This document shows positions 45,155-54,155 of a stretch of DNA of 54,155 nt, one piece after another (the stretch's first letter is position 1; every line of letters begins with the position of its first letter). Under the pieces are notes generated by a model. That model was not told the DNA's origin, ran no database searches, and worked only from the letters and a program-made list of their open reading frames with translations. The translations under genes were made by a program, and so were the position numbers. Source of the DNA: Calocera cornea HHB12733 (lineage: Eukaryota > Basidiomycota > Dacrymycetes > Dacrymycetales > Dacrymycetaceae); NCBI GenBank assembly GCA_001632435.1, contig KV423927.1, positions 279,011-333,165 of the forward strand, in the 5' to 3' direction.

Positions 45155-46755
45155 ATGCAGCTCCTCCTCGCCCTCTCTGTGCTCGTCGCTCGTGCCCTCG
45201 CAGCTCATCATGACCATCATCATGACGAGCTCGAGGACCAGATGCCTCTGGGCTACGTGAAGTTCCCTTATCAAGCGACCTATCCCGGCGACAACGAGGG
45301 TAAGCACATCGCGAACATCGAGCGAGCCACGCTCACAGTCCGCACAGTCACTGCCGATTCCATCTTCTCTGGGATCACGACGTTCGCTCGTCTACCTTGG
45401 TCTCAGTGCCTGACCGACAAGAACGCGGACTTCGACATCGCATTCCTCGGTGCTCCGTTCGATACCGGCACGTCTTACCGCCCTGGTGCTAGATTCGGAC
45501 CTTCTGGTGCGCATGGTAGCTAAACCTTCACTGTCGAAGCTTATCAATGGTCCAGGTATACGGGCTGGATCCCGTCGTCTTACTCTGTACGGTGGCTACA
45601 ACGTCCCTCTCGAGACCAACCCCTTCAAGCTCCTCAAGATCGTGGACTGCGGTGATGTTCCCGTCACTCCCTATGACAACGCGCGTGCAATCCAGCAGAT
45701 CGAAGATGGGCACAAGGAGCTTCTTCACCGCACACCTACTTCCGCTCTTGGGAACGACTCACTCACTGGTGAACCGCTTGTCCCTCTTGCACTCGATGGG
45801 AAGCATCATCCAAGGATCATCACTCTGGGTGGTGACCATACCATTGTCCTCCCGCTTCTGCGTTCCATCAACTCCGCGTATGGAGCTATCAGTGTCATCC
45901 ACTTTGACAGCCATCTGGACACATGGAAGCCGAGCGTGTTTGGTGCGTAGTTGTCTCAACTCGTCACACACTATACCAATCATGAGCATAGGTGGAAGCG
46001 ACAGCCAAGGTATCGGAGGAGGCGCTCTCAACCACGGCACATATTTCTACTGGGCAAGCCAAGAGGGCTTGATTAAGAATGGCAGCTCAATTGCAAGTGT
46101 CCCGTTCCTTTCATTAGCCATACGTCTCCCCTTCTGGCTCCGCAAACGACTTTGATCCTAGTTTGTTGCGTTTTGACAGCACGGCGCTATCCGAACGACC
46201 CTCTCTGGCCCGGCCGACTACGAGAATGATGATAATGCGGGATTCAAGCGGATCGAGGCGAGGGAGATCGATACTCTCGGTAAGGCTTCGAGCAGTCCAT
46301 GGCGATAATGCTTCTGTTAACAATGTTTCGCACAGGCGTCGATGGTATAATTGCTAAGATTCGCGAGACGGTAGGCGACAAGCCGGTCTATCTGTCTATT
46401 GATGTAGGTCGAGCAACGGTACTTGTTGTCATTGGCAGTTGACATACCACGTCAGATTGATTCCATCGACCCGGCCTTCGCGCCTGCCACGGGCACTCCC
46501 GAGACGGGAGGATGGTCTACCCGAGAGCTTCGCGCAATCATTCGCGGCTTGGATGGTTTGCACATCGTGAGCGCTGACATCGTGGAGGTTGCACCTGCGT
46601 ATGATACGAATGCCGAGTTGACGACAATGGCTGCTGCCGATGTGAGTTGGAACCGCTGCGGTGGAGGTTCGTCTGACGCGTTCCTCCAGGTTCTGTTTGA
46701 GGTTCTTGGCGTGATGGCGAAGACTCCACTCGGAAAAGTCGCCGGTAAGGCTTGA
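45155..46755 (+). CDS. Secreted agmatinase-like ureohydrolase
   Basis: Binuclear-manganese ureohydrolase; agmatinases split agmatine into putrescine and urea. Exons: 45155-45299, 45339(or 45348)-45506, 45556-45942, 45992-46092, 46180-46279, 46336-46403, 46456-46641, 46690-46755 (406 aa). Signal peptide (residues 1-17) followed by a His-rich segment HHDHHHDE. Metal-site motifs: [14 protein letters not shown] and LSIDIDSIDP; also [22 protein letters not shown] and the ending [15 protein letters not shown]. All expected metal ligands are present. Intron 4 (46093-46179) is GC-AG with donor GCAAGT. Two acceptors 9 bp apart start exon 2, both in frame. A secretion signal makes an extracellular or vacuolar role likely; the substrate is inferred from family. 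Confidence 0.93.
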
Positions 46756-47350
46756 GGGCCGAAAGCTGTGAAATTCGTAAGTGGGTTGATGAAAGATTTT
46801 CTCGTTACTGGTCCGTTTCTCCGCGGAGCTCAAAAAGAGCCCATATGCAATCCAGTCCATTCTTGAATAGTTAGGTAGTTGACGTATAACAGAACCCAGT
46901 TCATAGTTCTGTCATCCTAGAGGCTTGTTGGTCCTGCAGTTCAGTCCAGCGTGAAGCCCTTCTTCACCGCATGACCAGTGTTCTCGTTTCCAGCAGCGCT
47001 GTTCGTTGAAGGAACAGGCAATTGTAACGCATACTTTGGGAAGGGAGATTTTTGAGCTGCTCCATCACAGCCGGGAATACCAGCAGATTGATACCCCGCA
47101 AGACAAGTGTGAGAAGGCAAAGAGTCGTCCCAAGCCGACTTCGCCGCACGCCTCCGAAGCGCCCGTAGGAGGCTCACAGCCATTAAGTGGGCGCTTGACG
47201 TCAGCCAAAATACCTCCGGCGACTCGGACGCGCGACCATGCACCTCACATTTGGCCCGCCTTGTATCGGTACCATGGGTCAATACTCTGGCTAACTGTGC
47301 ATTTACACCCTCAAACTGTACTTCTACTAAGCTCCTTTACCGACACGAGG
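46756..47350. other. Intergenic
   Basis: 595 bp between the agmatinase stop and the next start. In the frame of the downstream gene it is open from an ATG at 47006, so a longer N-terminus is possible. I see no domain there. Confidence 0.5.
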
Positions 47351-48957
47351 ATGCCATCTCGACGGAGGCGCAATCATGGCAATCAGAGCACCTCTGGGCC
47401 AGCAGCAAATCAGTTGCCTGCCCCTGTTGCGGACGCAACATCGCAGCAGTCGCATTCCATCCCGGATAGGGCTCCACCCGCCACCAGTCTATGGGATACA
47501 ATCCAACGCAAGGAAGAATTCCTTCTTGATGCTGCTTGGAACACGATCTGGTTCTGGGCCCGTTATGCCTTCGATGTATTGAAACACGCCGTTATCCTGG
47601 CGAAGAAACCTCTGTCAGTCTGTCTCATAACGCGCGATTCGACCGCTTATGTCGTTTCTAGATCGCTCCTGCTTATAGTATATGTTCTTTATCTTGTTGT
47701 TCTGCGATCGCTGGACACGGTGGTACCGGCGGTACTCGCCCCAATATGCCGAATGCCATTGATGCCGCACTTTATGCCGATTTGCAACGATATCCTGTCG
47801 TCGGACAAACTACCACCGCGTCCAGACTTTCCGAATCTAATGGATCTTCAAAACAAGTTCGAGAATATACTGGAAGACAGTGCGAGTAGCACAACTGTTG
47901 CGTTGGAACTCAAGAAATCCGAGATGGCTATCCGGGATCTGTACGCTTCTCGATTATATATCTTGAACTGCTGATCTGACTGCGGTTCCAGAACTAATCT
48001 GGTCAAGGTCAGCGATCTCGTCGCCAAGGACAGGCTTTCCATCCTTTTGGATGCATTTATTGGCTCTGCCAAAATCGCGGGTCGAGAACTGCAACGGCTC
48101 GGCTCGCGTGTTGGTGGTACTGTTGACAACATTCTCGCGATGGACGATTACGTCCTCCGACTCCTGGAGGAGACAAGCAACGTGCCAGAAGTGGACCCTG
48201 TTATGAGAATGATACGTGCGCTTGTGCCTATCGGACCCTCTGCAGCACAACGAGCTCTTGCTCAAAGGCAGGGGATCGAAACGCTCTGGTTCCAAGCGAC
48301 CGGGGCTTTGGAGAACAATATCGCCAGATTGATCGGAGAGGCGGAAGCTAGTGTCGTACTGTTGGACAGACTGGAAGCGGATTTGGACGTTATTGATGAG
48401 ATGTTGGGTCGCGAATCACTTCATGTGGAAAACAAGACGGGAGAATTGGTAAGCGCATCCACGTTCGTAAAGAGCTTGCAGATCTCATGAGTCGACGTAG
48501 TTGGCTGAGTTATGGACCAGGCTGGGCGGGAATAGAAGTAAGCGCGATAGGCTTCAATACCGCACTACATAACTAATTTATTGCAGGACAACTGGCCAAT
48601 TTCAAGTCACATCGCACCCTAATTGTAAACATACGATCCTATCGAAGCCGCGCTGTAGGATATGTCACAAGTACCCTTGTCCAGCTTCAGCAACTGTCTT
48701 CCGACTTAGAAGATCTCAGGGACCGTGTCTCTACACCATTGCTATCCAATCCTGACACCAATATTCCTTTGGAGGTATGCATGCTCTCGAGTCGGGTGTG
48801 GGCGATTCTAATCCTCCGTTAGGTCCACGTGAACAGCATTCGCAAAGGCATCGAAAGGCTAGCCGAGGGGCGGACTCGCGCGAAAGCCCGCGAGGACAGT
48901 TACCTGCGGCAGCTGCTTGATGGCCATGACCTGATCACAATTGGGCGAGATTCATAA
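47351..48957 (+). CDS. Membrane/coiled-coil protein of unknown function
   Basis: Exons: 47351-47940, 47992-48448, 48501-48537, 48587-48774, 48823-48957 (468 aa). N-terminal basic/polar stretch (MPSRRRRN), hydrophobic amphipathic region (LLDAAWNTIWFWARYAF), then a predicted membrane segment around residues 102-132 (SLLLIVYVLYLVVLRS). The remaining ~330 residues are mostly helical with heptad-like spacing (LLDRLEADLDVIDEMLG, LVQLQQLSSDLEDLRDRV), consistent with a single-pass protein with a large coiled-coil domain. I do not recognise the family. Exon 3 is 37 nt. The start at 47351 was chosen because coding character begins there; 47006 is possible. Confidence 0.78.
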
Positions 48958-49094
48958 GTGAATGACCTCATAGTATCCGAAGCTCTGCGAGAGCCATACC
49001 CTCCATGTTGTATCTCATTCTGATCCCCTGTATAGTAGAGGTCTCTGTCTAATGCGGAAGCAGTGATCCTGATCCTGGCCTTCGATGCCTTCGG

Positions 49095-50662
49095 CTACAG
49101 AGTAACTTTCTGGTGCCAGATCCCTGCGAGCTTATATGCATCTATGAAGCCGTCCTCTGCGGAGACTGCTTCTGGATGCCAGTCCTGGATGGCCTCGCCC
49201 ACGTCTGTAAATCCCCTGCCGAGCAGCTTTCTGATGGCTCTCTCCGTCCTGGCTGGTAGGTCCATGTGATACCTGTTCTGCGCAAATTGCCCGGCAAACG
49301 TCCAACGAGGGAACAAACAGTAGATGGCCCAGCCGTCGAAGAAGTTCATCACGATTGATGAGTGATATGTGAGAATGTGAGAAGCGGGAGGACTGGGGAA
49401 ACAGATGTAGCACAGGTCAATCTTCTCTTCGGCATGGCGGTAGCAGACGTAGCGAAATTTGTGTCTTCCAGCGGCGGCAGTAGCGGTGCCAGCGTAGTCA
49501 TGAGCATGTTGAATTTGCTGTTGAGGATCTGTTGTATAGCCTTTCGCCGTCAAGAATGCTTCGAAGGACTGGCATGTGTGGTCGGGAAGAATGATATCGA
49601 GGTCGCTCGGCGTCCAAGTTCCTGGTTTGAGAACTGAGAGCACAAGCGAACCTCCAACCACGGCACCACACTTCTTGAGCATAGCGGCAAAGGAATCGAC
49701 AGCGCCAGGGAAGTATCGAGCCAGTGCGGCGCGAAGTCTATGTTGAGGCTCGTTCTCCAGACTATCTCGTACTTGATGACACGTCGAACGGAGGTGCTGA
49801 ACATCCAGCAAACTCAGTTTCCCGACTTCACAGACAGTGTTCAGCAGATCGGGCTGTGACGTCATGAGCACACCAAGTCTGCTGAGGTCGGAACGTGGAG
49901 TGAGCTCGACGGTGCCACGGAGATCGAAGTGAACCAGTGCATAATCGAAGCCTTGAGTTTGTAACCTCTGCATGTACTGGACGAAGTTCGGCCAGCTAAG
50001 AATTTGGGCTGCAAATCAGAGCGATCAGTAGCCGGCTTCGGCACAAGAAGCTCAGTGCCAACGGTACCTGCGGTTACATGAAAATCATCAAAGCTCATAA
50101 CTGCAGGATCGTTGAGACTGAACACAGCTGTATGCTGTACATGCGCATGCAGCACGCGGAATGGCTCCTCCACCAGCATCTTGATACCTGCTTGAACCTT
50201 CACATGATAGGTTTTCGAAGCAGTATGACATTTGATGAGAAGGAGTAGCTGAGGGTGAGGTATCTGGAAAGGATCTTTGCTTGCGAAGTTGGCCATCACT
50301 ATCGATACCAGTGTCAGTTGACAGCGTCATCCTAAACAGCCGGTGTAGATCAGCATACATAGAGTCACAGTCCACAGCTTATCGCCTGTCGTCCATTCAC
50401 CAACTTTCGAGAACAATCGAGTACGCCACGCTCGAGGTATGAGAGGATTGAGGAGTATGTCCTTGCCTGCGAAGTCACTGAGAAAGGCACGAGGATAGTC
50501 TTCACTTGTCCTGGTCAAGTTCCGAACAGTGCCTGATGCGACCTGTACACTCTGGAGCACTCCTTCGGGTTCGTCCAGAATGTACGAGAGACGTTCACAC
50601 AGAATAGCAGGATTGCCTGAAGCATACTTCGCCCACGGACAGCGTTGATCATCCTCTGACAT
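49095..50662 (-). CDS. Nucleotidyltransferase-like protein, fungal orphan type
   Basis: Exons: 50662-50359, 50298-50068, 50008-49095 (482 aa). The best signature is VVGGSLVLSVLK followed by TPSDLDIILP (about residues 292-317). It resembles the GS...DxD active-site layout of the nucleotidyltransferase superfamily and the minimal NTase-like proteins expanded in Agaricomycetes. A cysteine-containing strand (RYVCYRHAEEKIDLCYICF) and a MNFFDGWAIYCLFPRWTF segment follow, and the C-terminus ends in a basic helix (RTERAIRKLLGRGF). The N-terminal half has no recognised domain. Enzymatic activity is uncertain. It converges on the coiled-coil gene, with only 137 bp between the stops. Confidence 0.78.
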
Positions 50663-51308
50663 CTTCGTTTGAGGCTTTGAGCAGCGTATATGCGTATCGA
50701 TGTCGACAGGAGCGCGCAAAGAAGAAAGATAAACGCGGCCCACCACAACCCTTGTCCCACGCGAGTACTTACGCCGGGAGCAATTGAGAAGGCCCACCGT
50801 GAACAACAGTTTCGCTTAGCGGCAACCACTATTTTTTGATGGACAACGTTGTACTGAAGACCAAAGACAACTACTATGATGTAACACCTAACAATAAGGA
50901 AGCGAGGGTAGAGAGTGTTGCCGGCAAGCAGAGCCAGTGCCCAAACGTACCCTCAACGTATACGTAACAATCCCATATACAATTTTGTCATGACTGCATC
51001 CCAGGCCGCTCTGGCCCCTGCACAGCCACTCGGAGCACTGACAGTTTGAACTGTCAGCATGTTTCTGTAAGCTGTTTCACTGCTTTTTCTATATAAGATA
51101 GCTAGGTTCTTAGCCTGTACACCCTGTCGTGTCAACGCAGTTGTTTCCCTGCCCCAGTTCCAGTCCCAGCCTTGCCCCAGCCCTTGTTCTCTCCTTGCCC
51201 TTGCCAACTGTCACCCGGCTCTCCACGACCAAACCCTGCCCTGCCCTGCCTACCTGCCCGACCCATCCCTGACAGTTTGACACAACCTCCCTGTCGTATT
51301 GAGCCGTT
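50663..51308. other. NTase-like promoter and 5' part of the retroelement
   Basis: 646 bp between the NTase-like start and gag. The right part belongs to the retrotransposon: a perfect 8-bp inverted pair CTGACAGT / ACTGTCAG near 51037-51057, a TATA box at 51090, and a C/T-rich untranslated leader (51150-51260). I could not place the LTR ends or primer-binding site with confidence. Confidence 0.6.
51090..51097 (+). promoter_or_regulatory. TATA box in the presumed 5' LTR
   Basis: TATATAAG about 210 bp upstream of the gag ATG, followed by a C/T-rich leader. Position fits an LTR promoter. Confidence 0.6.
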
Positions 51309-52421
51309 ATGGATCCTGTCAACAACAGCAACAGCTCTCAGTCCATCCTGGACATGAGCGACGCTGAGCAAGCCCTCCCGGAGTACTTTGCCAACCCAGT
51401 ACCCCATGCCCAGAACATGGTGCCACCTGCACCGCCCCAAGCGCCACAGGCTCCCCTCGATCCACTCAGCATGATTGGGAATGCCCTTGGCGGCATCACA
51501 CAGCTATTGCATCAACTGTCAGCTGCACAGCCACAACTGTCAGCCTCCACCCGGCCTGCTATCTCCATCCGGGCACCGGAACCCGTGCCCTACGACGGCA
51601 AGCCACAAACACTGGAGTCATTTCTGAGACAGTGTCTTGACAACATACACAATGCTGGACCCGCATCTTTCCCCACGGACCGGCACAAGACAACCTACAT
51701 TGCCGGATTCCTCACCAAACACGACTTTCCACGTCACTGGCTCGAAGGCCTCCGTGCCTCCAATGAGCAAATCATGGACAATTTCCACTCTTTCTTGGTG
51801 GAATTCCGACGTCACTTTTCCGACCCCGATGCCCAAGGTTCTGCTCTGCGTCGCTTGGAGAAGCTGAAGCAGACCACCTCTGCATCCAAGTATGCCTCAG
51901 AGTTCCAGGACCTCATCAATGTCCTCCCAGTCTCAGAATACACCAAATGTGACTATTTCTACCGTGGACTCAAGCCCGATGTCCAAGATGGCTTCATTTC
52001 CATTGGGAAGCCAGACAACCTCCATGCCCTCATGCGCCAGGCCATTGACATCGACAATCGATTGTATCAATTGCGCTCTGACCGCCGCACAACCCACAAA
52101 TCCAGCCCCAGTTCCAACAGTCACGGTTCGCGCTCAGTGACAGTTCAACTGTCAGCAAACCATCACCACCCTCAGCCCAACTCTGATGGCTCAGTGCCAA
52201 TGGAAATCGATGCTGTGAGAGGTCCTCTCAGCGCTGCTGAGAAGAAACGACGCATGGACAACAGGCTCTGCCTGTACTGCGCTGCTTCCGGCCACTTTGC
52301 CAACCAATGCCCGGCACGTCCCAAAAACACCAAGCCCCACAATTCTGCTGGTTCTTCTGGCTCCCCTGCACGTATCTCTGCAGTCACAGGAGGCCAGGAA
52401 AACTCCACGCCGCAGGATTAA
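51309..52421 (+). CDS. gag: Gag polyprotein of Ty3/Gypsy element
   Basis: 370 aa, single open frame, intact. N-terminal Pro/Gln/Ser-rich region, a capsid-like helical region (PYDGKPQTLESFLRQCLDNI, LEGLRASNEQIMDNFHSFLV, SKYASEFQDLINVLP, FYRGLKPDVQD), then the nucleic-acid-binding zinc knuckle CLYCAASGHFANQC (C-X2-C-X4-H-X4-C, about residues 320-333). It packages the element's RNA in virus-like particles. The pol frame overlaps its end by ~115 nt in the -1 frame. Confidence 0.95.
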   Translation: MDPVNNSNSSQSILDMSDAEQALPEYFANPVPHAQNMVPPAPPQAPQAPLDPLSMIGNALGGITQLLHQLSAAQPQLSASTRPAISIRAPEPVPYDGKPQTLESFLRQCLDNIHNAGPASFPTDRHKTTYIAGFLTKHDFPRHWLEGLRASNEQIMDNFHSFLVEFRRHFSDPDAQGSALRRLEKLKQTTSASKYASEFQDLINVLPVSEYTKCDYFYRGLKPDVQDGFISIGKPDNLHALMRQAIDIDNRLYQLRSDRRTTHKSSPSSNSHGSRSVTVQLSANHHHPQPNSDGSVPMEIDAVRGPLSAAEKKRRMDNRLCLYCAASGHFANQCPARPKNTKPHNSAGSSGSPARISAVTGGQENSTPQD

Positions 52422-54155
52422 GCGTCCCTACCCCTGCGGAGTTGTTTGGGACAGCGCCCCCACCAACTGTCACTCCGTCCCCAGCCAACCTGAGTCTAGG
52501 CCCAGGGGACTCCAAGAGCGCTAGTGCGCCTCACTTCCAGCTCAGTGCTCATGTGCTGGAAGCCCCCAAGTCAAAGGCACACTTCTTTCTATCGGTGCGA
52601 CTCACTTTCCCAAATCGACCAACTGTCAGCGAAACTGTCAGCGAAACTGTCAGCGGAACTGTCAGCACCTACGCCCTGGTCGATTCTGGTGCAACGGCCT
52701 CATTCATCTCTCTGGACTTCGTCAAGCGGCATTGCCTGCCGCTCACACCCTTACAAGAACCCATTCCTGTATACACTGTGGACAATCGTCCCCTTGTATC
52801 CGGAACTGTCACCAACTCCGTCACCACCCAGTTATCCGTCCTGTCACACACAGAAGACATCAGTCTTGGTGTGGTTTCTGTCTCCTATCCAGTCATTCTT
52901 GGCCTTGACTGGCTCCGTCGTCACAATCCAGCAATTGACTGGGTGCGCAACCAGTTGAAGCTCTCATGTTGTGGCCTCGCCGCTCCAGTACCTGTCACGG
53001 GACTAGGCTCCGGTCTTATCCCCAACAACAAGGCATCTGTCATGTCCCTAGGCTTAGGGTTACGCCTCCCAGCACCCAAGTTCCTTGCCCAGTCCCAGTC
53101 TCTGCCTGATCAGCAGAAGAAATCGCTTTCTGTCAGCGGAACTGTCAGCGAAACTGTCAGCACTTCCGTCAGCACTCCCAGTCCCAGTCCAGTCCAGCTA
53201 GACATTGCCATGGTGTCAGCCCATCGTTTCCAGCAGTATGCTAGGGATTCAGCAATTGGAGCCATCCGATTCAGCCCAGCAGACCAGCATTCACAGTTAT
53301 TGCTCAACTGTCAGCAATTGGAGCCATCCGATTCAGCCCAGCAGACCAGCATTCACAGTTATCGCTCAACTGTCAGCGAAACTGTCACCCCAACTGTCAT
53401 CCATCGATTTCTGTCATTTCCACCAGTGATCAGTCAAGCCAGAGTGCAGGATCACGCTCTTCAGCCTCTGTACCATCTGTGCCAGCACCAGGGAGCCCTG
53501 TGTCAGTGCCAGAGAACCCAGAAACAGCAGAAGATGCCCTGCCGTTCGAACTGTCACCTTCGGAATCCGAGCTCCTTGTCCAAGTCCCAGCCCAGTACCA
53601 TGCCTATCTGTCAGTCTTCTCGCCATCAGAGGCAGAGACTCTACCTCCTCACCGTCCCTATGATCTCAAAATTGAGATTGAAGAAGGGAAAACACCGCCC
53701 TTTGGTCCGATCTACTCGCTGACAGAAGCGGAGCGAGTGGAACTGGTGTCCTACATCACCAAGAACCTGAAGAAGGGATTCATCCGGCGCTCTACCAGCC
53801 CTGCTGCATCGCCTATCCTGTTTGTAAAGAAGGCTAATGGCTCACTTCGCCTCTGCGTGGATTACCGTGGTTTAAACGCCATCACCAAGCGAAATCGCTA
53901 TCCGCTGCCACTCATCTCAGACCTCCTGGACCGAGTCCAAGGAGCTACCGTCTTCACCAAGCTTGACCTCACCTCAGCTTTCAACCTCATAAGGGTCGCT
54001 CCCGGAGAGGAATGGAAGACTGCTTTCCGCACACACCTCGGCCTCTTCGAGTATCAAGTTATGCCAATGGGTCTCACCAATGCCCCGTCTGTTTTCCAAG
54101 CATACATCCAAGATGTGCTTCGCCAATACCTTGATATATTCTGTGTTGTCTATCT
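52307..54155 (+). pseudogene. pol: Ty3/Gypsy pol (protease-RT), frameshifted, cut by window edge
   Basis: Begins in the -1 frame relative to gag and overlaps it. The protease shows the active-site triad in ALVDSGATASFI with a later VILGLDWL flap/strand. The linker to RT is a repetitive Ser/Thr/Val region (TVSETVSGTVS). RT motifs are in a shifted frame after 53375: PILFVKKANGSLRLCVDYRG, FTKLDLTSAFN, KTAFRTHLGLFEY and MPMGLTNAPSVFQ. Upstream and downstream halves disagree by exactly the remainder of a 62-bp duplication (53251-53374), and the upstream frame then stops near 53722. The RT frame itself has no stop up to the window edge. Confidence 0.9.
53251..53374 (+). repeat. 62-bp tandem duplication within pol
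   Basis: 53251-53312 and 53313-53374 are identical except for one T/C difference (TTATTGCTC versus TTATCGCTC). Each unit begins AGCAATTGGAGCC and ends CAACTGTC. Since 62 is not a multiple of three, it changes the reading frame. Both copies lie in the protease-RT linker. Confidence 0.95.

Larger units (their letters stand above)
50980..54155 (+). mobile_element. Ty3/Gypsy LTR retrotransposon, 5' part
   Basis: Order promoter - gag with CCHC knuckle - aspartic protease - reverse transcriptase is that of a Ty3/Gypsy element. The window ends inside the RT, just before the catalytic acidic pair expected after FCVVYL. RNase H, integrase and the 3' LTR lie outside. The left limit is approximate. The heptamer ACTGTCA (or its complement) occurs about 21 times between 51039 and 53556. 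Pol is frameshifted by a 62-bp tandem duplication, so this copy is probably non-autonomous unless rescued. Confidence 0.93.

Overview
The window looks like nuclear DNA of a basidiomycete fungus, most likely an Agaricomycete. The evidence is about 85 short (mostly 46-60 bp) introns that I could place by hand, two hydrophobin genes, two P450s, a fungal HECT-like E2-binding protein, a Ty3/Gypsy element, and very GC-rich housekeeping exons. All gene models were read by eye; exon sums are multiples of three and domain order fits the families, except where stated.

Layout. 1-1.2 kb: non-coding, with a ~92 bp inverted repeat and a 17-bp tandem repeat. 1.2-3.1 kb: cytochrome P450 (-). 4.6-7.0 kb: proline-rich EH-like/NPF scaffold (-). 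8.1-10.5 kb: SR/three-RRM protein of Gbp2/Hrb1 type (-). 10.8-12.3 kb: farnesyl/geranylgeranyltransferase alpha subunit (+). 12.5-13.6 kb: Get5-like ubiquitin-like protein (-). 14.1-15.8 kb: Sds23-like CBS protein (+). 16.2-16.8 kb: RPA3 (-). 17.1-18.0 kb: protein-L-isoaspartate methyltransferase (-). 18.7-20.9 kb: a divergent hydrophobin pair, one with a long Trp/Arg-rich tail. 20.9-24.1 kb: gene-poor. 24.1-25.3 kb: perilipin-like lipid-droplet protein (+). 26.1-28.0 kb: auxin-efflux-carrier-family transporter (-). 30.4-33.9 kb: 980-residue protein ending in a UBE3D-type E2-binding domain (+). 33.9-38.1 kb: repeats, a hairpin and a decayed copy of the EH-like gene. 38.1-39.9 kb: second P450 (+). 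40.0-42.1 kb: GABA/amino-acid permease (-). 42.7-44.7 kb: MATE transporter (-). 45.2-46.8 kb: secreted agmatinase-like enzyme (+). 47.4-49.0 kb: membrane/coiled-coil protein (+). 49.1-50.7 kb: nucleotidyltransferase-like protein (-). ~51 kb to the end: 5' part of a Ty3/Gypsy retrotransposon.

Relations. The strongest structural result is an inverted segmental duplication. The block 'EH-like gene 3' end - 3' flank - spacer - P450' at about 5.0-1.2 kb (read on the minus strand) recurs in the same order at about 36.4-39.9 kb on the plus strand. Both P450s are intact with six exons of identical length, while the copy of the EH-like gene is dead. A third fragment of the shared 3' flank lies at 34.0-34.3 kb. 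Next to the second P450, the permease, MATE exporter and agmatinase could form an amine-handling neighbourhood; this is inference only. The retroelement carries about 21 copies of the heptamer ACTGTCA (either strand) in under 2.6 kb, in all three reading frames. Its pol frame is broken by a 62-bp tandem duplication.
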